Part shown: positions 1 through 5,439 of the stretch, in pieces
How positions within the stretch are numbered: position 1 is the first letter of the stretch
Layout: each line of letters begins with the position of its first letter
Source of the DNA: an uncultured Polaromonas sp.
Lineage (GTDB): Bacteria > Pseudomonadota > Gammaproteobacteria > Burkholderiales > Burkholderiaceae
Length of the DNA: 8,091 bases
Direction: 5' to 3'
Assembly: GCA_946479075.1 (NCBI GenBank)
Contig: CAMLDT010000160.1
Location: 1-8,091, forward strand
Position numbers and translations under genes: made by a program
The notes under the pieces: model-generated
What the model was told of the DNA's origin: nothing
Databases searched by the model: none
Seen by the model: the letters and a program-made list of their open reading frames with translations, nothing else

Positions 1-906
1 ACCCAGCGTGGACAGCGAGTAGGCAAAAATGCCGGCCAGCGATACCACCAGCAGGATGACGGCGGAGAGCTCGCCCGACTCGCGCAGGATGATGAACAGG
101 TCGCGCACCTTGATGGTCCGGTAGATCACCATGCCGACAAACAGCCCGTAAAACACCGCGACGACGGCGGCTTCGGTCGGTGTGAACCAGCCGGCGCGCA
201 TGCCGCCCAGGATCAGCACCGGCGCGGCCAGGCCCCAGGTGGCTTCACGGAAACTTTGCCAGAAGGCCGGGCGCGGCATGGACGCTTCGAGCGCGCCCAT
301 CTTGTGTTTGCGCGCCATCCAGACGGCGGGAATCATCAGCGCCAGGCCGGCCATCACGCCGGGGATCATGCCGGCGGCAAACAGCGCCGGCACGGAAGCG
401 CCGGGCACCATGACCGAATACACGATGAAGGCAATCGACGGCGGGATCAGGATGTCGGTGGCGGCGGCGGCGCCGACCACGCTGGCCGAAAACGCCGGCG
501 GGTAACCGGCGCGGCTCATCGCCAGAATCATCACACCGCCCACCGCAGCGGCATTGGCCGGGCCGGAGCCGGAAATGCCGCCCAGGAACATGGCGACCGC
601 AATCGCCACCAGCGGCAACATGCCGGGACCGCGGCCGACGATGGCCACCGCAAAGTTCACCAGGCGCAGCGCCACACCGGAGCGGTCGAAGATGGAGCCG
701 ACCAGCACAAACATGGGAATCGCCAGCAGCGGGTATTTGCCCAGGCCGGCGTAGAAGTTTTGCGGCACGGCCAGCAGGCCGAACCACTGCACGTCCGAGT
801 TGGCGAGCGCGATGCAGGCGGCGCCAGCCAGGCCGAGCGCCGCGCCGATGGGCACACCCAGCAGCAACAGCACGATGAACGCAACGAACAGAAGAGTTGG
901 GATCAT
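1..906 (-). CDS. dctM: TRAP transporter large permease, DctM family (3' end outside window)
   Basis: Inner-membrane subunit that forms the Na+-coupled transport channel of a tripartite ATP-independent periplasmic (TRAP) carboxylate transporter. I translated this frame by hand: 302 residues, open at the window edge, so about 120 residues are missing from a usual length near 425. Visible features are a hydrophobic N-terminus (MIPTLLFVAFIVLLLLG), the conserved glycine-rich segment GGISGSGPANAAAVGG (residues 109-124), the re-entrant motif IPPSIAFIVYSV (154-165) and GWFTPTEAAVVAVFYGL (239-255), all typical of DctM. The ATG at 906 is preceded at 7-base spacing by a run of five G (914-918). It lies 148 bases downstream of dctQ, separated by a GC-rich repeat; in many TRAP operons these genes touch. 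The symbol is family level only and the substrate cannot be read from this subunit. No solute-binding protein (DctP) is in the window. Confidence 0.95.
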   Translation of the reverse strand, partial: MIPTLLFVAFIVLLLLGVPIGAALGLAGAACIALANSDVQWFGLLAVPQNFYAGLGKYPLLAIPMFVLVGSIFDRSGVALRLVNFAVAIVGRGPGMLPLVAIAVAMFLGGISGSGPANAAAVGGVMILAMSRAGYPPAFSASVVGAAAATDILIPPSIAFIVYSVMVPGASVPALFAAGMIPGVMAGLALMIPAVWMARKHKMGALEASMPRPAFWQSFREATWGLAAPVLILGGMRAGWFTPTEAAVVAVFYGLFVGMVIYRTIKVRDLFIILRESGELSAVILLVVSLAGIFAYSLSTLG

Positions 907-1054
907 GACAATGCCCCCACGCTTGTCACTACGTGTACGGCGCTGCCCCCCGAGGGGGCGTTCGCTTGCTTGGGGCGGCCCGGCGCGGCGCGGGCAGGAA
1001 ACACCTCCGCGCGATGCGCTGCGGTGCTATTCGCCTTGGGAACGGCCCGGCGGC
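907..1054. repeat. GC-rich intergenic repeat element between dctQ and dctM
   Basis: This 148-base spacer has no plausible gene. It contains a perfect hairpin, GCCCCC-CGA-GGGGGC (945-959), and an imperfect direct repeat: TTCGCTTGCTTGGGGCGGCCCGG type at 961-983 and TTCGCCTTGGGAACGGCCCGG type at 1030-1050. Read on the minus strand, the order (CCGGGCCG..CCCAAG, then CCCCCTCGGGGGG, then AGCGTGGGGGC) matches from memory a repeat family common between genes in Comamonadaceae genomes; I could not search for it. The end nearest dctM carries the G-run at 914-918 that probably serves as its ribosome binding site. The hairpin could also reduce transcription into dctM or stabilise the mRNA end after dctQ, but there is no T-run to call it a terminator. 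Confidence 0.7.
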
Positions 1055-1579
1055 TCATGCCCTGCGCCCCCGGCGGATGAACAGGCCCAGCGCGCGGCCG
1101 GCAATCGCAACCGACATGACGGGCAGCCAGATCGTGTACCACCACTGCGGCACGCCAATGCCGGGGGAAGTTTCGCCGTAGGTGATGTCGTCGTACACCA
1201 TGCGGGTGCTGAGCACGGCGATCAGGGCGAACAGCAAAAACACCATGATGGCGCCGAAGCGCGCGAGTGCGCGCTGGCGTGCGGCCGAGCCGCTGTCGGC
1301 AAAATATTCAATGCGGATCTGCCGGTTGCGCGCGACCGATGCCGAGCCGGCCACCAGCGCCAGCACGATCATCAGGAACACCGAAAACTCTTCCGTCCAC
1401 GCAAACGACTGGTCGCTGAAATAACGCACCAGCACATTGGCAAAGGTGATGAGCGCCAGCAGACCCATGACGATGACGGTCAGCCAGTCCTCGATGGCCA
1501 GCGGAATGACGGTGATTTCGTCCTGGTCGGCAGGATTGGGCGAATCGCCCGGCAGGGGGGTGGTTTCAGGCTGTGACAT
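1055..1579 (-). CDS. dctQ: TRAP transporter small permease, DctQ family
   Basis: Small four-helix membrane subunit that pairs with DctM in a TRAP transporter. With the ATG at 1579 (MSQPETTPLPG) the protein has 174 residues, usual for the family. It has a polar, proline-rich N-terminal tail (1-25), then hydrophobic segments at roughly 32-51, 65-82, 106-125 and 147-164. The family motif after the first helix is present: FAWTEEFSVFLMIVLALVAG (59-78), followed by the charged NRQIRIEYF stretch. A TTG at 1606 would add nine residues (MALISSLTS); neither start has a clear Shine-Dalgarno sequence, and ATG is preferred on codon type alone. It lies 83 bases after E1 beta; that gap holds a GGGCGCCC palindrome (near 1610-1617) and no gene. 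Family-level symbol; substrate unknown. Confidence 0.9.
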   Translation of the reverse strand: MSQPETTPLPGDSPNPADQDEITVIPLAIEDWLTVIVMGLLALITFANVLVRYFSDQSFAWTEEFSVFLMIVLALVAGSASVARNRQIRIEYFADSGSAARQRALARFGAIMVFLLFALIAVLSTRMVYDDITYGETSPGIGVPQWWYTIWLPVMSVAIAGRALGLFIRRGRRA

Positions 1580-1662
1580 GGAGGTGAGGCTGGAGATTAG
1601 GGCCAAAGCGGGCGCCCGGCCATTGGGGGATACCTTGAACGGATTTTGTTTACAGGGGCGCG

Positions 1663-2619
1663 TCAGCCCACCAGCTTGCGCGCGGCCGCGGCGATGTCGG
1701 CGGCTGCAATGCGCGACTGCGCCTCCAGCACCGGCGCGTAGCCGACCGGAATCCTCGGTGCGCCCAGGCGGCTGACCTGGCAGCCCACGGCTTCGGCGGC
1801 GGTGGCGGCGATTTCGGCGCCGAAGCCTGCCGCCTGCACCGCCTCATGCACCACCAGCAACTTGCCGGTCTTGCGGCAGGAGGCCAGCACCGCTTCGCGG
1901 TCCCAGGGCCAGATGCTGCGCAAATCGATCAGCTCGACGTCGATGCCTTCTTTGGCCAGTTCTTCGCAAGCGTCGGCGCACACATGCACCTGCCGGCTCC
2001 AGCTCACCATCGTCAGGGCGCTGCCCGGTCGCACGGTGCGGGCCTGGCCCAGCGTGGCGACCGCGCCGGTATCGACCTTGCCGGAGAGGCCCCACAGCGT
2101 CTTGTGTTCCATGTAGACGACCGGGTCGCCGCTGGCCAGCGCTGCGCGCAACATCGAGTAGTTGTCCTGCGGGGTGGCCGGGCAGACCACCACCACGCCC
2201 GGCAGGTGAGCGAACCAGCTTTCGAAGGACTGCGAATGCTGCGCGGCCGAGGAATCCCAGATGCCGATGGGCATGCGCACCACCATGGGCACACGCCCCT
2301 GGCCACCGAACATGAAGCGGTTCTTGGCGGCCTGGTTGACGATTTCGTCCATGCCGCAGAGCGCAAAGTCCACCACGCGCATCTCGACCACCGGCCGCAG
2401 CCCGGCCAGCGCCATGCCGACACCGGCGCCCAGAATCGCGGCCTCGCTGATCGGCGTGTCGATCACACGCTCAGCGCCGAAGCGCGCCTGCAGGCCTTTG
2501 TACTGGCCGAAGATGCCGCCGCGGCCGACGTCTTCGCCGATCACGACGACGTTCGCGTCGGCTTCCATTACATCGGCGACAGCCAGCGCGGCCGCCTCGG
2601 CATAAGTCATCAGCGCCAT
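1663..2619 (-). CDS. 2-oxoacid (or acetoin) dehydrogenase E1 component, beta subunit
   Basis: Beta subunit of a heterotetrameric thiamine-diphosphate-dependent E1, acting with the alpha subunit encoded just upstream to decarboxylate a 2-oxoacid (pyruvate, branched-chain) or cleave acetoin, and to pass the acyl group to a lipoyl E2. The 318 residues are close to the usual 325. Family features: GEDVGRGGIFGQYKGL (28-43), DTPISE (54-59) whose Glu59 matches the glutamate that activates the cofactor pyrimidine ring in this family, then AGVGMALAGLRPVVEM and a C-terminal transketolase-type domain with DLRSIWPWD and VVHEAV. The ATG at 2619 is preceded by GGGAG at 7-base spacing and overlaps the end of E1 alpha by 10 bases; a second ATG at 2610 would form TGATG but lacks a ribosome site. 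Resemblance to acetoin-type AcoB is general; no gene symbol is justified. Confidence 0.93.
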   Translation of the reverse strand: MALMTYAEAAALAVADVMEADANVVVIGEDVGRGGIFGQYKGLQARFGAERVIDTPISEAAILGAGVGMALAGLRPVVEMRVVDFALCGMDEIVNQAAKNRFMFGGQGRVPMVVRMPIGIWDSSAAQHSQSFESWFAHLPGVVVVCPATPQDNYSMLRAALASGDPVVYMEHKTLWGLSGKVDTGAVATLGQARTVRPGSALTMVSWSRQVHVCADACEELAKEGIDVELIDLRSIWPWDREAVLASCRKTGKLLVVHEAVQAAGFGAEIAATAAEAVGCQVSRLGAPRIPVGYAPVLEAQSRIAAADIAAAARKLVG

Positions 2620-3623
2620 GTGCCGGCTCCCGTGGTTTGCACATCGGTGAAAGCGGCCGCAGCGTCCGGCCAGGGCGCGGCATCGGCCCCCGCGACGGCG
2701 GCGGCAACCTCGTCATCAGCCTGGCGTTCAATGGCGGCGAGCACGCCCGCATCGCCGCCGTCCTGCAGGTAGCGGGCACGGGCGCGAGCGACCGGATCGG
2801 TTTTCAGCGCTTCTTCCAGCTCCGCCGGATTGCGATAGGCGGCCGGGTCCACCGAGACGTGGCCCTTGACGCGGTAGGTGATGGCGTGCAGCAGGCGCGG
2901 GCCAGCGCCGCTGCGCACCTGCGCCACCAACGTGGCCGCCGCGTCGAACACCGCCAGCACGTCGTTGCCGTCCACCTTGACGGCGGGAATGCCGAAACTT
3001 TCCGCCCGCACCGAAGCGCCCTCACCGGCCGTCATCGGGCCGCTGGCGGTGGTGGCGCTCCAGCGGTTGTCTTCGCAGACAAACAGCACCGGCAACTTGT
3101 AAACCTGCGCCCAGTTCAGCGCTTCGAGAAACGGCCCGCGGTTGATGGCGCCGTCACCGAAAAAGCAGACGGTGATCGCATTGCGCTTCTGGATCTTCTG
3201 GGCATGGGCGGCGCCGACAGCAATCGGCAACCCGGCGGCGACCACCCCGTTGGCGCCCAGCATGCCGACCGAAAAGTCCGCGATGTGCATGGAGCCGCCC
3301 TTGCCGCCATTGAAACCGGTGGCCTTGCCGAAGAGTTCGCTCATCATGCCCTGCATGTCCGCGCCCTTGGCCAACGTGTGGCCGTGGCCGCGGTGCGTGG
3401 AGGTGAGGTAGTCCTCGCGCCTGAGATGCGCGCAAACCCCGGCGGGCACGGCCTCCTGCCCGGTGGACAGGTGCAGCGGCCCACGCACACGGGCCGTGCC
3501 GTCAGCGGCCTTGCCATAGGCGCTGACGCCACCCTGACTGGCAATTTCCGCCGCGTTTTCAAAAGCGCGGATACGGACCATGGTGCGGTACAAAGCCGCG
3601 AGTTGTTCTGCCTTGCCGCTCAA
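2610..3623 (-). CDS. 2-oxoacid (or acetoin) dehydrogenase E1 component, alpha subunit
   Basis: Alpha subunit that binds thiamine diphosphate and performs the decarboxylation (or acetoin cleavage) step with E1 beta. The 337 residues include YRTMVRIRAFE (12-22), STHRGHGHTLAKG (75-87), GGKGGSMHIAD (106-116), MLGANGVVAAGLP (121-133) and the cofactor/Mg2+ motif beginning GDG (156-158) and ending at Asn186 in CEDN. Many relatives read ENNGY at that end; here it is EDNRW. An extra stretch at about 31-48, ending ARVRG, precedes PLHLSTGQEAV and is longer than I expect in AcoA or PdhA. The start is TTG at 3623, chosen because GGAG lies six bases upstream and the conserved YRTMVRIRAFE needs the residues before the first internal ATG. 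Neighbours are E1 beta (overlap) and HAD (66-base gap). E2 and E3 are absent here. An imperfect -10-like TACAAT (minus strand, 3664-3669) lies upstream but without a convincing -35. Confidence 0.93.
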   Translation of the reverse strand: MSGKAEQLAALYRTMVRIRAFENAAEIASQGGVSAYGKAADGTARVRGPLHLSTGQEAVPAGVCAHLRREDYLTSTHRGHGHTLAKGADMQGMMSELFGKATGFNGGKGGSMHIADFSVGMLGANGVVAAGLPIAVGAAHAQKIQKRNAITVCFFGDGAINRGPFLEALNWAQVYKLPVLFVCEDNRWSATTASGPMTAGEGASVRAESFGIPAVKVDGNDVLAVFDAAATLVAQVRSGAGPRLLHAITYRVKGHVSVDPAAYRNPAELEEALKTDPVARARARYLQDGGDAGVLAAIERQADDEVAAAVAGADAAPWPDAAAAFTDVQTTGAGTWR

Positions 3624-3629
3624 AAGTGT

Positions 3630-3633
3630 CTCC
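3630..3633 (-). promoter_or_regulatory. Ribosome binding site (GGAG) deciding the TTG start of E1 alpha
   Basis: On the minus strand GGAG is followed by six bases (ACACTT) and then TTG at 3623. There is no in-frame ATG between this site and the conserved N-terminal motif of the protein, so this site supports the unusual TTG initiation codon. Confidence 0.7.
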
Positions 3634-3671
3634 GGCGCCTGATGGGCTTATTGATATGTGTGCATTGTATT

Positions 3672-3696
3672 GGGCCGGAGGCCCGGGTTTTACCCG
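3672..3696. other. Two abutting perfect hairpins at the end of the HAD gene
   Basis: GGGCC-GGA-GGCCC (3672-3684) is immediately followed, sharing one base, by CGGGT-TTT-ACCCG (3684-3696). The second hairpin contains the HAD stop codon (3690-3692). In the direction of transcription (minus) no T-run follows, so it is not a canonical intrinsic terminator. It could protect an mRNA 3' end or slow transcription before E1 alpha. The function is inference; the base pairing is directly visible. Confidence 0.5.
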
Positions 3697-4355
3697 AGGT
3701 GGCCAGCCAGCGCGCTCATGTCGGTGAAGATCCATGTCGCACCGGCATGGCGCAGGGCCGCCGGGCCATCATGACCGGCTTCTGCGGGGCTGTAACCGAA
3801 GACGGTGGCGCCGGCGGCCACGCCGGCCATCACGCCAGTCACGGTGTCTTCCACCACGGCGCAGCGTTTTGCGTCCACACCCAGCGCCGCAGCGGCGGCC
3901 AGGTACACATCGGGAAACGGTTTGGAGCGCGGCATCTCGTGGCCGCTGAAAATGCGGCCTTTGAAATACGGCATGAGTCCGCACCGTTCCATCTGCAGCT
4001 CGACCTTGAAGCGGTCGGCGCCGGAGGCGCAGGCGATGCGTCCGCCGTAAAGCGTGTGAATGGCCGCGGCGGCTTCGACGGCGCCGCGTATCGGCGTGAC
4101 GCGGGCCACCAGGCCCTCGTTGCGGCGTTCGCGAAAGCGAAACATCCAGTCCTCGGTGACGGGCTGGCCGGTGTTGGCCTCGATCAGCGCGGCCTCGTCC
4201 TTCACGGCCTTGCCGATGAACAGGCGCATGCATTCATCGGCGCTCAATTTCCAGCCGGCCTCTTCCAGCATGTCGCGCAACACGCCATTGGTGATCGGTT
4301 CGCTGTCCACCAGCACGCCGTCACAGTCAAACAACACCGCATCGAATTTCAGCAC
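3690..4355 (-). CDS. HAD superfamily phosphatase, subfamily IA (beta-phosphoglucomutase / YieH-like)
   Basis: Cytosolic phosphatase or phosphomutase of the haloacid dehalogenase superfamily; 221 residues, full length for this type. All four HAD motifs are visible: nucleophile and acid DCDGVLVDSE (Asp10, Asp12), motif II Ser111 in CASGAD, motif III Lys145 in RSKPFPDVYL, and motif IV VVEDTVTG (Glu169, Asp170). The DGVLVDSE form and the helical cap between residues 20 and 85 place it with beta-phosphoglucomutase, phosphoglycolate phosphatase and 6-phosphogluconate phosphatase (YieH); the exact sugar-phosphate substrate cannot be decided. The start is GTG at 4355 with AAAGGA five bases upstream; an ATG a little further upstream is out of frame and stops at once. 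It lies between YchJ (78-base gap holding a dispersed repeat) and E1 alpha (66-base gap); I see no evident metabolic link to the E1 genes. Confidence 0.93.
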   Translation of the reverse strand: MLKFDAVLFDCDGVLVDSEPITNGVLRDMLEEAGWKLSADECMRLFIGKAVKDEAALIEANTGQPVTEDWMFRFRERRNEGLVARVTPIRGAVEAAAAIHTLYGGRIACASGADRFKVELQMERCGLMPYFKGRIFSGHEMPRSKPFPDVYLAAAAALGVDAKRCAVVEDTVTGVMAGVAAGATVFGYSPAEAGHDGPAALRHAGATWIFTDMSALAGHLG

Positions 4356-4360
4356 CCCAG

Positions 4361-4366
4361 TCCTTT
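4361..4366 (-). promoter_or_regulatory. Ribosome binding site (AAAGGA) deciding the GTG start of the HAD gene
   Basis: On the minus strand AAAGGA is followed by CTGGG and then GTG at 4355. The dispersed repeat at 4369-4430 ends only two bases upstream of this site, so the repeat forms the 5' leader of the gene. Confidence 0.65.
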
Positions 4367-4368
4367 CA

Positions 4369-4430
4369 TGCTACTTATTTGATAGCTGCTTGCGACCGCC
4401 AGCCGTGGGCTGGAGGCATTTTGTTATAAA
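4369..4430 (+). repeat. Dispersed intergenic repeat, copy 1
   Basis: The element reads TGCTA - 7 bases - GATAGCTGC - 17 bases - GGGCTGGAGGC - ATTTTG on the plus strand. The same blocks with identical spacings occur at 7285-7346 on the minus strand. Inside is a perfect hairpin CCAGCC-GTG-GGCTGG (4399-4413) and a short GCTAC/ATAGC pairing near the left end. It fills almost the whole gap between YchJ and the HAD gene. From memory this type of TGCTA..GATAGCTGC..GGCTGGAGGC element is frequent between genes in Comamonadaceae; that part was not checked. Confidence 0.75.
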
Positions 4431-4433
4431 AAA

Positions 4434-4865
4434 TCACAGCAGATCACCCGCCACATAGTACCAACGGGGCAAGCCCTCGCCCTCCCTGACAAAGCGGCTG
4501 CGCTCGTGCAGGCGCACGGCCGGGCTGCCCGGGCCTTTCTGGCGCGCTACAAACTCGACCTCGGCATGGGCCGGGTCGAGCACGCGGTGTTGCCGCAGCT
4601 CCAGGCCCAGCCACTTCACCCCGGGGTCGAAGTCAATGGCGGGCGGGCGCCGGCTCACGTGCCAGGTGGCCAGCAGGTAATCGGCACGCTCCAGCACGAA
4701 AGCGCTGTACCGCGAGCGCATCAGCGACTCGGCATCAGGCGCGGGGGTATTTTCAAAGTGCTCGATGAAGCGACCGCAGCAAGCGGCAAAGCCCAGCGGC
4801 TTCTTCGTCGGCCCGAGGCGGCCGCAGGGGCATACCGACCCGGCGCGCGGAGACGGCAGCGGCAT
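4434..4865 (-). CDS. ychJ: YchJ family protein with SEC-C type zinc-binding motif
   Basis: Small cytosolic protein of the YchJ (UPF0225) family, whose precise role is unknown. The 143 residues begin with a cysteine motif, CPCG (12-15) and CC (29-30), resembling the zinc-binding SEC-C tail of SecA, followed by the family hallmark LMRSRYSAFVLERADYLLAT (48-67), TWH, and WLGLEL, VEFVAR, ERSRF and WYYVAGD in an NTF2-like fold. The start at 4865 is chosen because this ATG overlaps the rhodanese stop as TGATG and directly precedes the cysteine motif; a longer reading back to 4934 would lie inside the rhodanese gene and adds non-conserved residues. The one-base overlap implies translational coupling to the rhodanese. 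Between CG and CC the spacer (RLGPTKKPLGFAA) is several residues longer than in the E. coli protein as I remember it. Confidence 0.92.
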   Translation of the reverse strand: MPLPSPRAGSVCPCGRLGPTKKPLGFAACCGRFIEHFENTPAPDAESLMRSRYSAFVLERADYLLATWHVSRRPPAIDFDPGVKWLGLELRQHRVLDPAHAEVEFVARQKGPGSPAVRLHERSRFVREGEGLPRWYYVAGDLL

Positions 4866-5287
4866 CAGCCGCAGCCGCTGGTGCGGGCCTTGCGCTGTTC
4901 CAGGGTTTCGGTGGGCGCGCCCTGCTTGACCCATTCGGCATAACCGCCATCGATGTGGGCCACATTGCCCATGCCCATGTCCTGCAAGGTCTTGGCCGCC
5001 AGCGCGCTGCGCCAGCCGGCGCCGCAGAACAGCACGAACTCCCGGTCCTCGTCGGCAAACAGGGGCTTGTGGTAGGGCGAGGCCGGGTCCACCCAGAACT
5101 CCAGCATGCCGCGCGGTGCATGGAAGCTGCCGACCACGGTGCCGGCCGTCAGCTCACGCACATCGCGGATGTCCACGATTTGCACCTTGGGGTCGTTCAT
5201 CCTGGCGCGGGCTTCTTCAACACTGTAGGTCTTGACCTGGGCCATGGCCTCGTCAACGAGCGCGCGAAATCCTTTGGTGATGGGCAT
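4865..5287 (-). CDS. Single-domain rhodanese-like sulfurtransferase
   Basis: Cytosolic rhodanese-domain protein, 140 residues, probably carrying sulfane sulfur as a persulfide on Cys88. The active-site loop CGAGWRS (88-94) matches the six-residue CxxGxR(S) loop of sulfur-specific rhodaneses, which argues against the longer loop of Cdc25-type phosphatases. Other family marks are VDIRDVRE (38-45), GSFHAPRG (53-60), and the C-terminal HIDGGYAEWVKQGAP (111-125). Residues 1-20 form a short helical extension and the tail ends in GCG, a possible extra thiol. The ATG at 5287 has AGGAG six bases upstream. The gene follows a repeat-filled 152-base spacer after the acyl-CoA dehydrogenase, so it probably begins its own transcript. 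Its stop overlaps the YchJ start, linking a sulfur carrier with a cysteine-rich putative zinc protein; a functional link is inference. Confidence 0.93.
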   Translation of the reverse strand: MPITKGFRALVDEAMAQVKTYSVEEARARMNDPKVQIVDIRDVRELTAGTVVGSFHAPRGMLEFWVDPASPYHKPLFADEDREFVLFCGAGWRSALAAKTLQDMGMGNVAHIDGGYAEWVKQGAPTETLEQRKARTSGCG

Positions 5288-5319
5288 GTTTGTCTCCTGC
5301 TGTGATGGTCAAGTTTAAG

Positions 5320-5432
5320 GCGGCGCCCCATCCGCGCTCCCCATCAAGCGGGGGCCGCGGGACTGGCTTTGCCAGCCCGCAGGCACCGCCCCCGGCAAGG
5401 GGGGAGGAGGCTACACGCAGTGAGCCTCAACG
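5320..5432. repeat. Hairpin-rich GC intergenic repeat between acyl-CoA dehydrogenase and rhodanese
   Basis: The spacer 5288-5439 holds no plausible gene. It shows three stacked potential stems: CCCC/GGGG around 5339-5354; a long stem GCGGGACTGGC - TTT - GCCAGCCCGC (5357-5380) with one bulged A; and CCCCC - GGCAA - GGGGG (5389-5403). It does not share blocks with the repeat at 907-1054. From memory a similar combination (GGCTTTGCCAGCC next to CCCCCGGCAAGGGGG) recurs between genes of Comamonadaceae. In the direction of transcription no T-run follows the stems, so a terminator call is not supported, although strong stems there could separate the acyl-CoA module from the rhodanese transcript. Confidence 0.65.
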
Positions 5433-5439
5433 GGGGTGC

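Noticed and set aside
256..1080. Plus-strand open frame (274 codons) antisense to dctM
   Set aside because: The hand translation of the minus strand gives an unambiguous DctM permease over the same bases; the plus frame is Gln/His/Arg-rich noise.
1580..1662. Promoter or small gene in the E1 beta to dctQ gap
   Set aside because: Only a GGGCGCCC palindrome and weak TTCAAG-like words are visible; nothing forms a convincing promoter pair or coding frame.
3672..3696. Rho-independent terminator after the HAD gene
   Set aside because: Strong stems are present but no T-run follows on the minus strand; the TTTT is inside a loop, and the plus strand carries no gene here.
2637..4382. Very long plus-strand open frame (581 codons) antisense to HAD and E1 alpha
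   Set aside because: Its translation is low-complexity and rich in His, Gly, Ala and Arg, as expected for the antisense of GC-rich genes, and it lies opposite two genes with clear catalytic motifs.
4399..4425. Terminator formed by CCAGCC-GTG-GGCTGG followed by ATTTTG
   Set aside because: The T-rich side faces the plus strand, where no gene ends; it is part of a dispersed repeat.
4866..4934. Extended N-terminus for YchJ
   Set aside because: It would lie entirely inside the rhodanese gene; the TGATG start at 4865 directly precedes the conserved cysteine motif.
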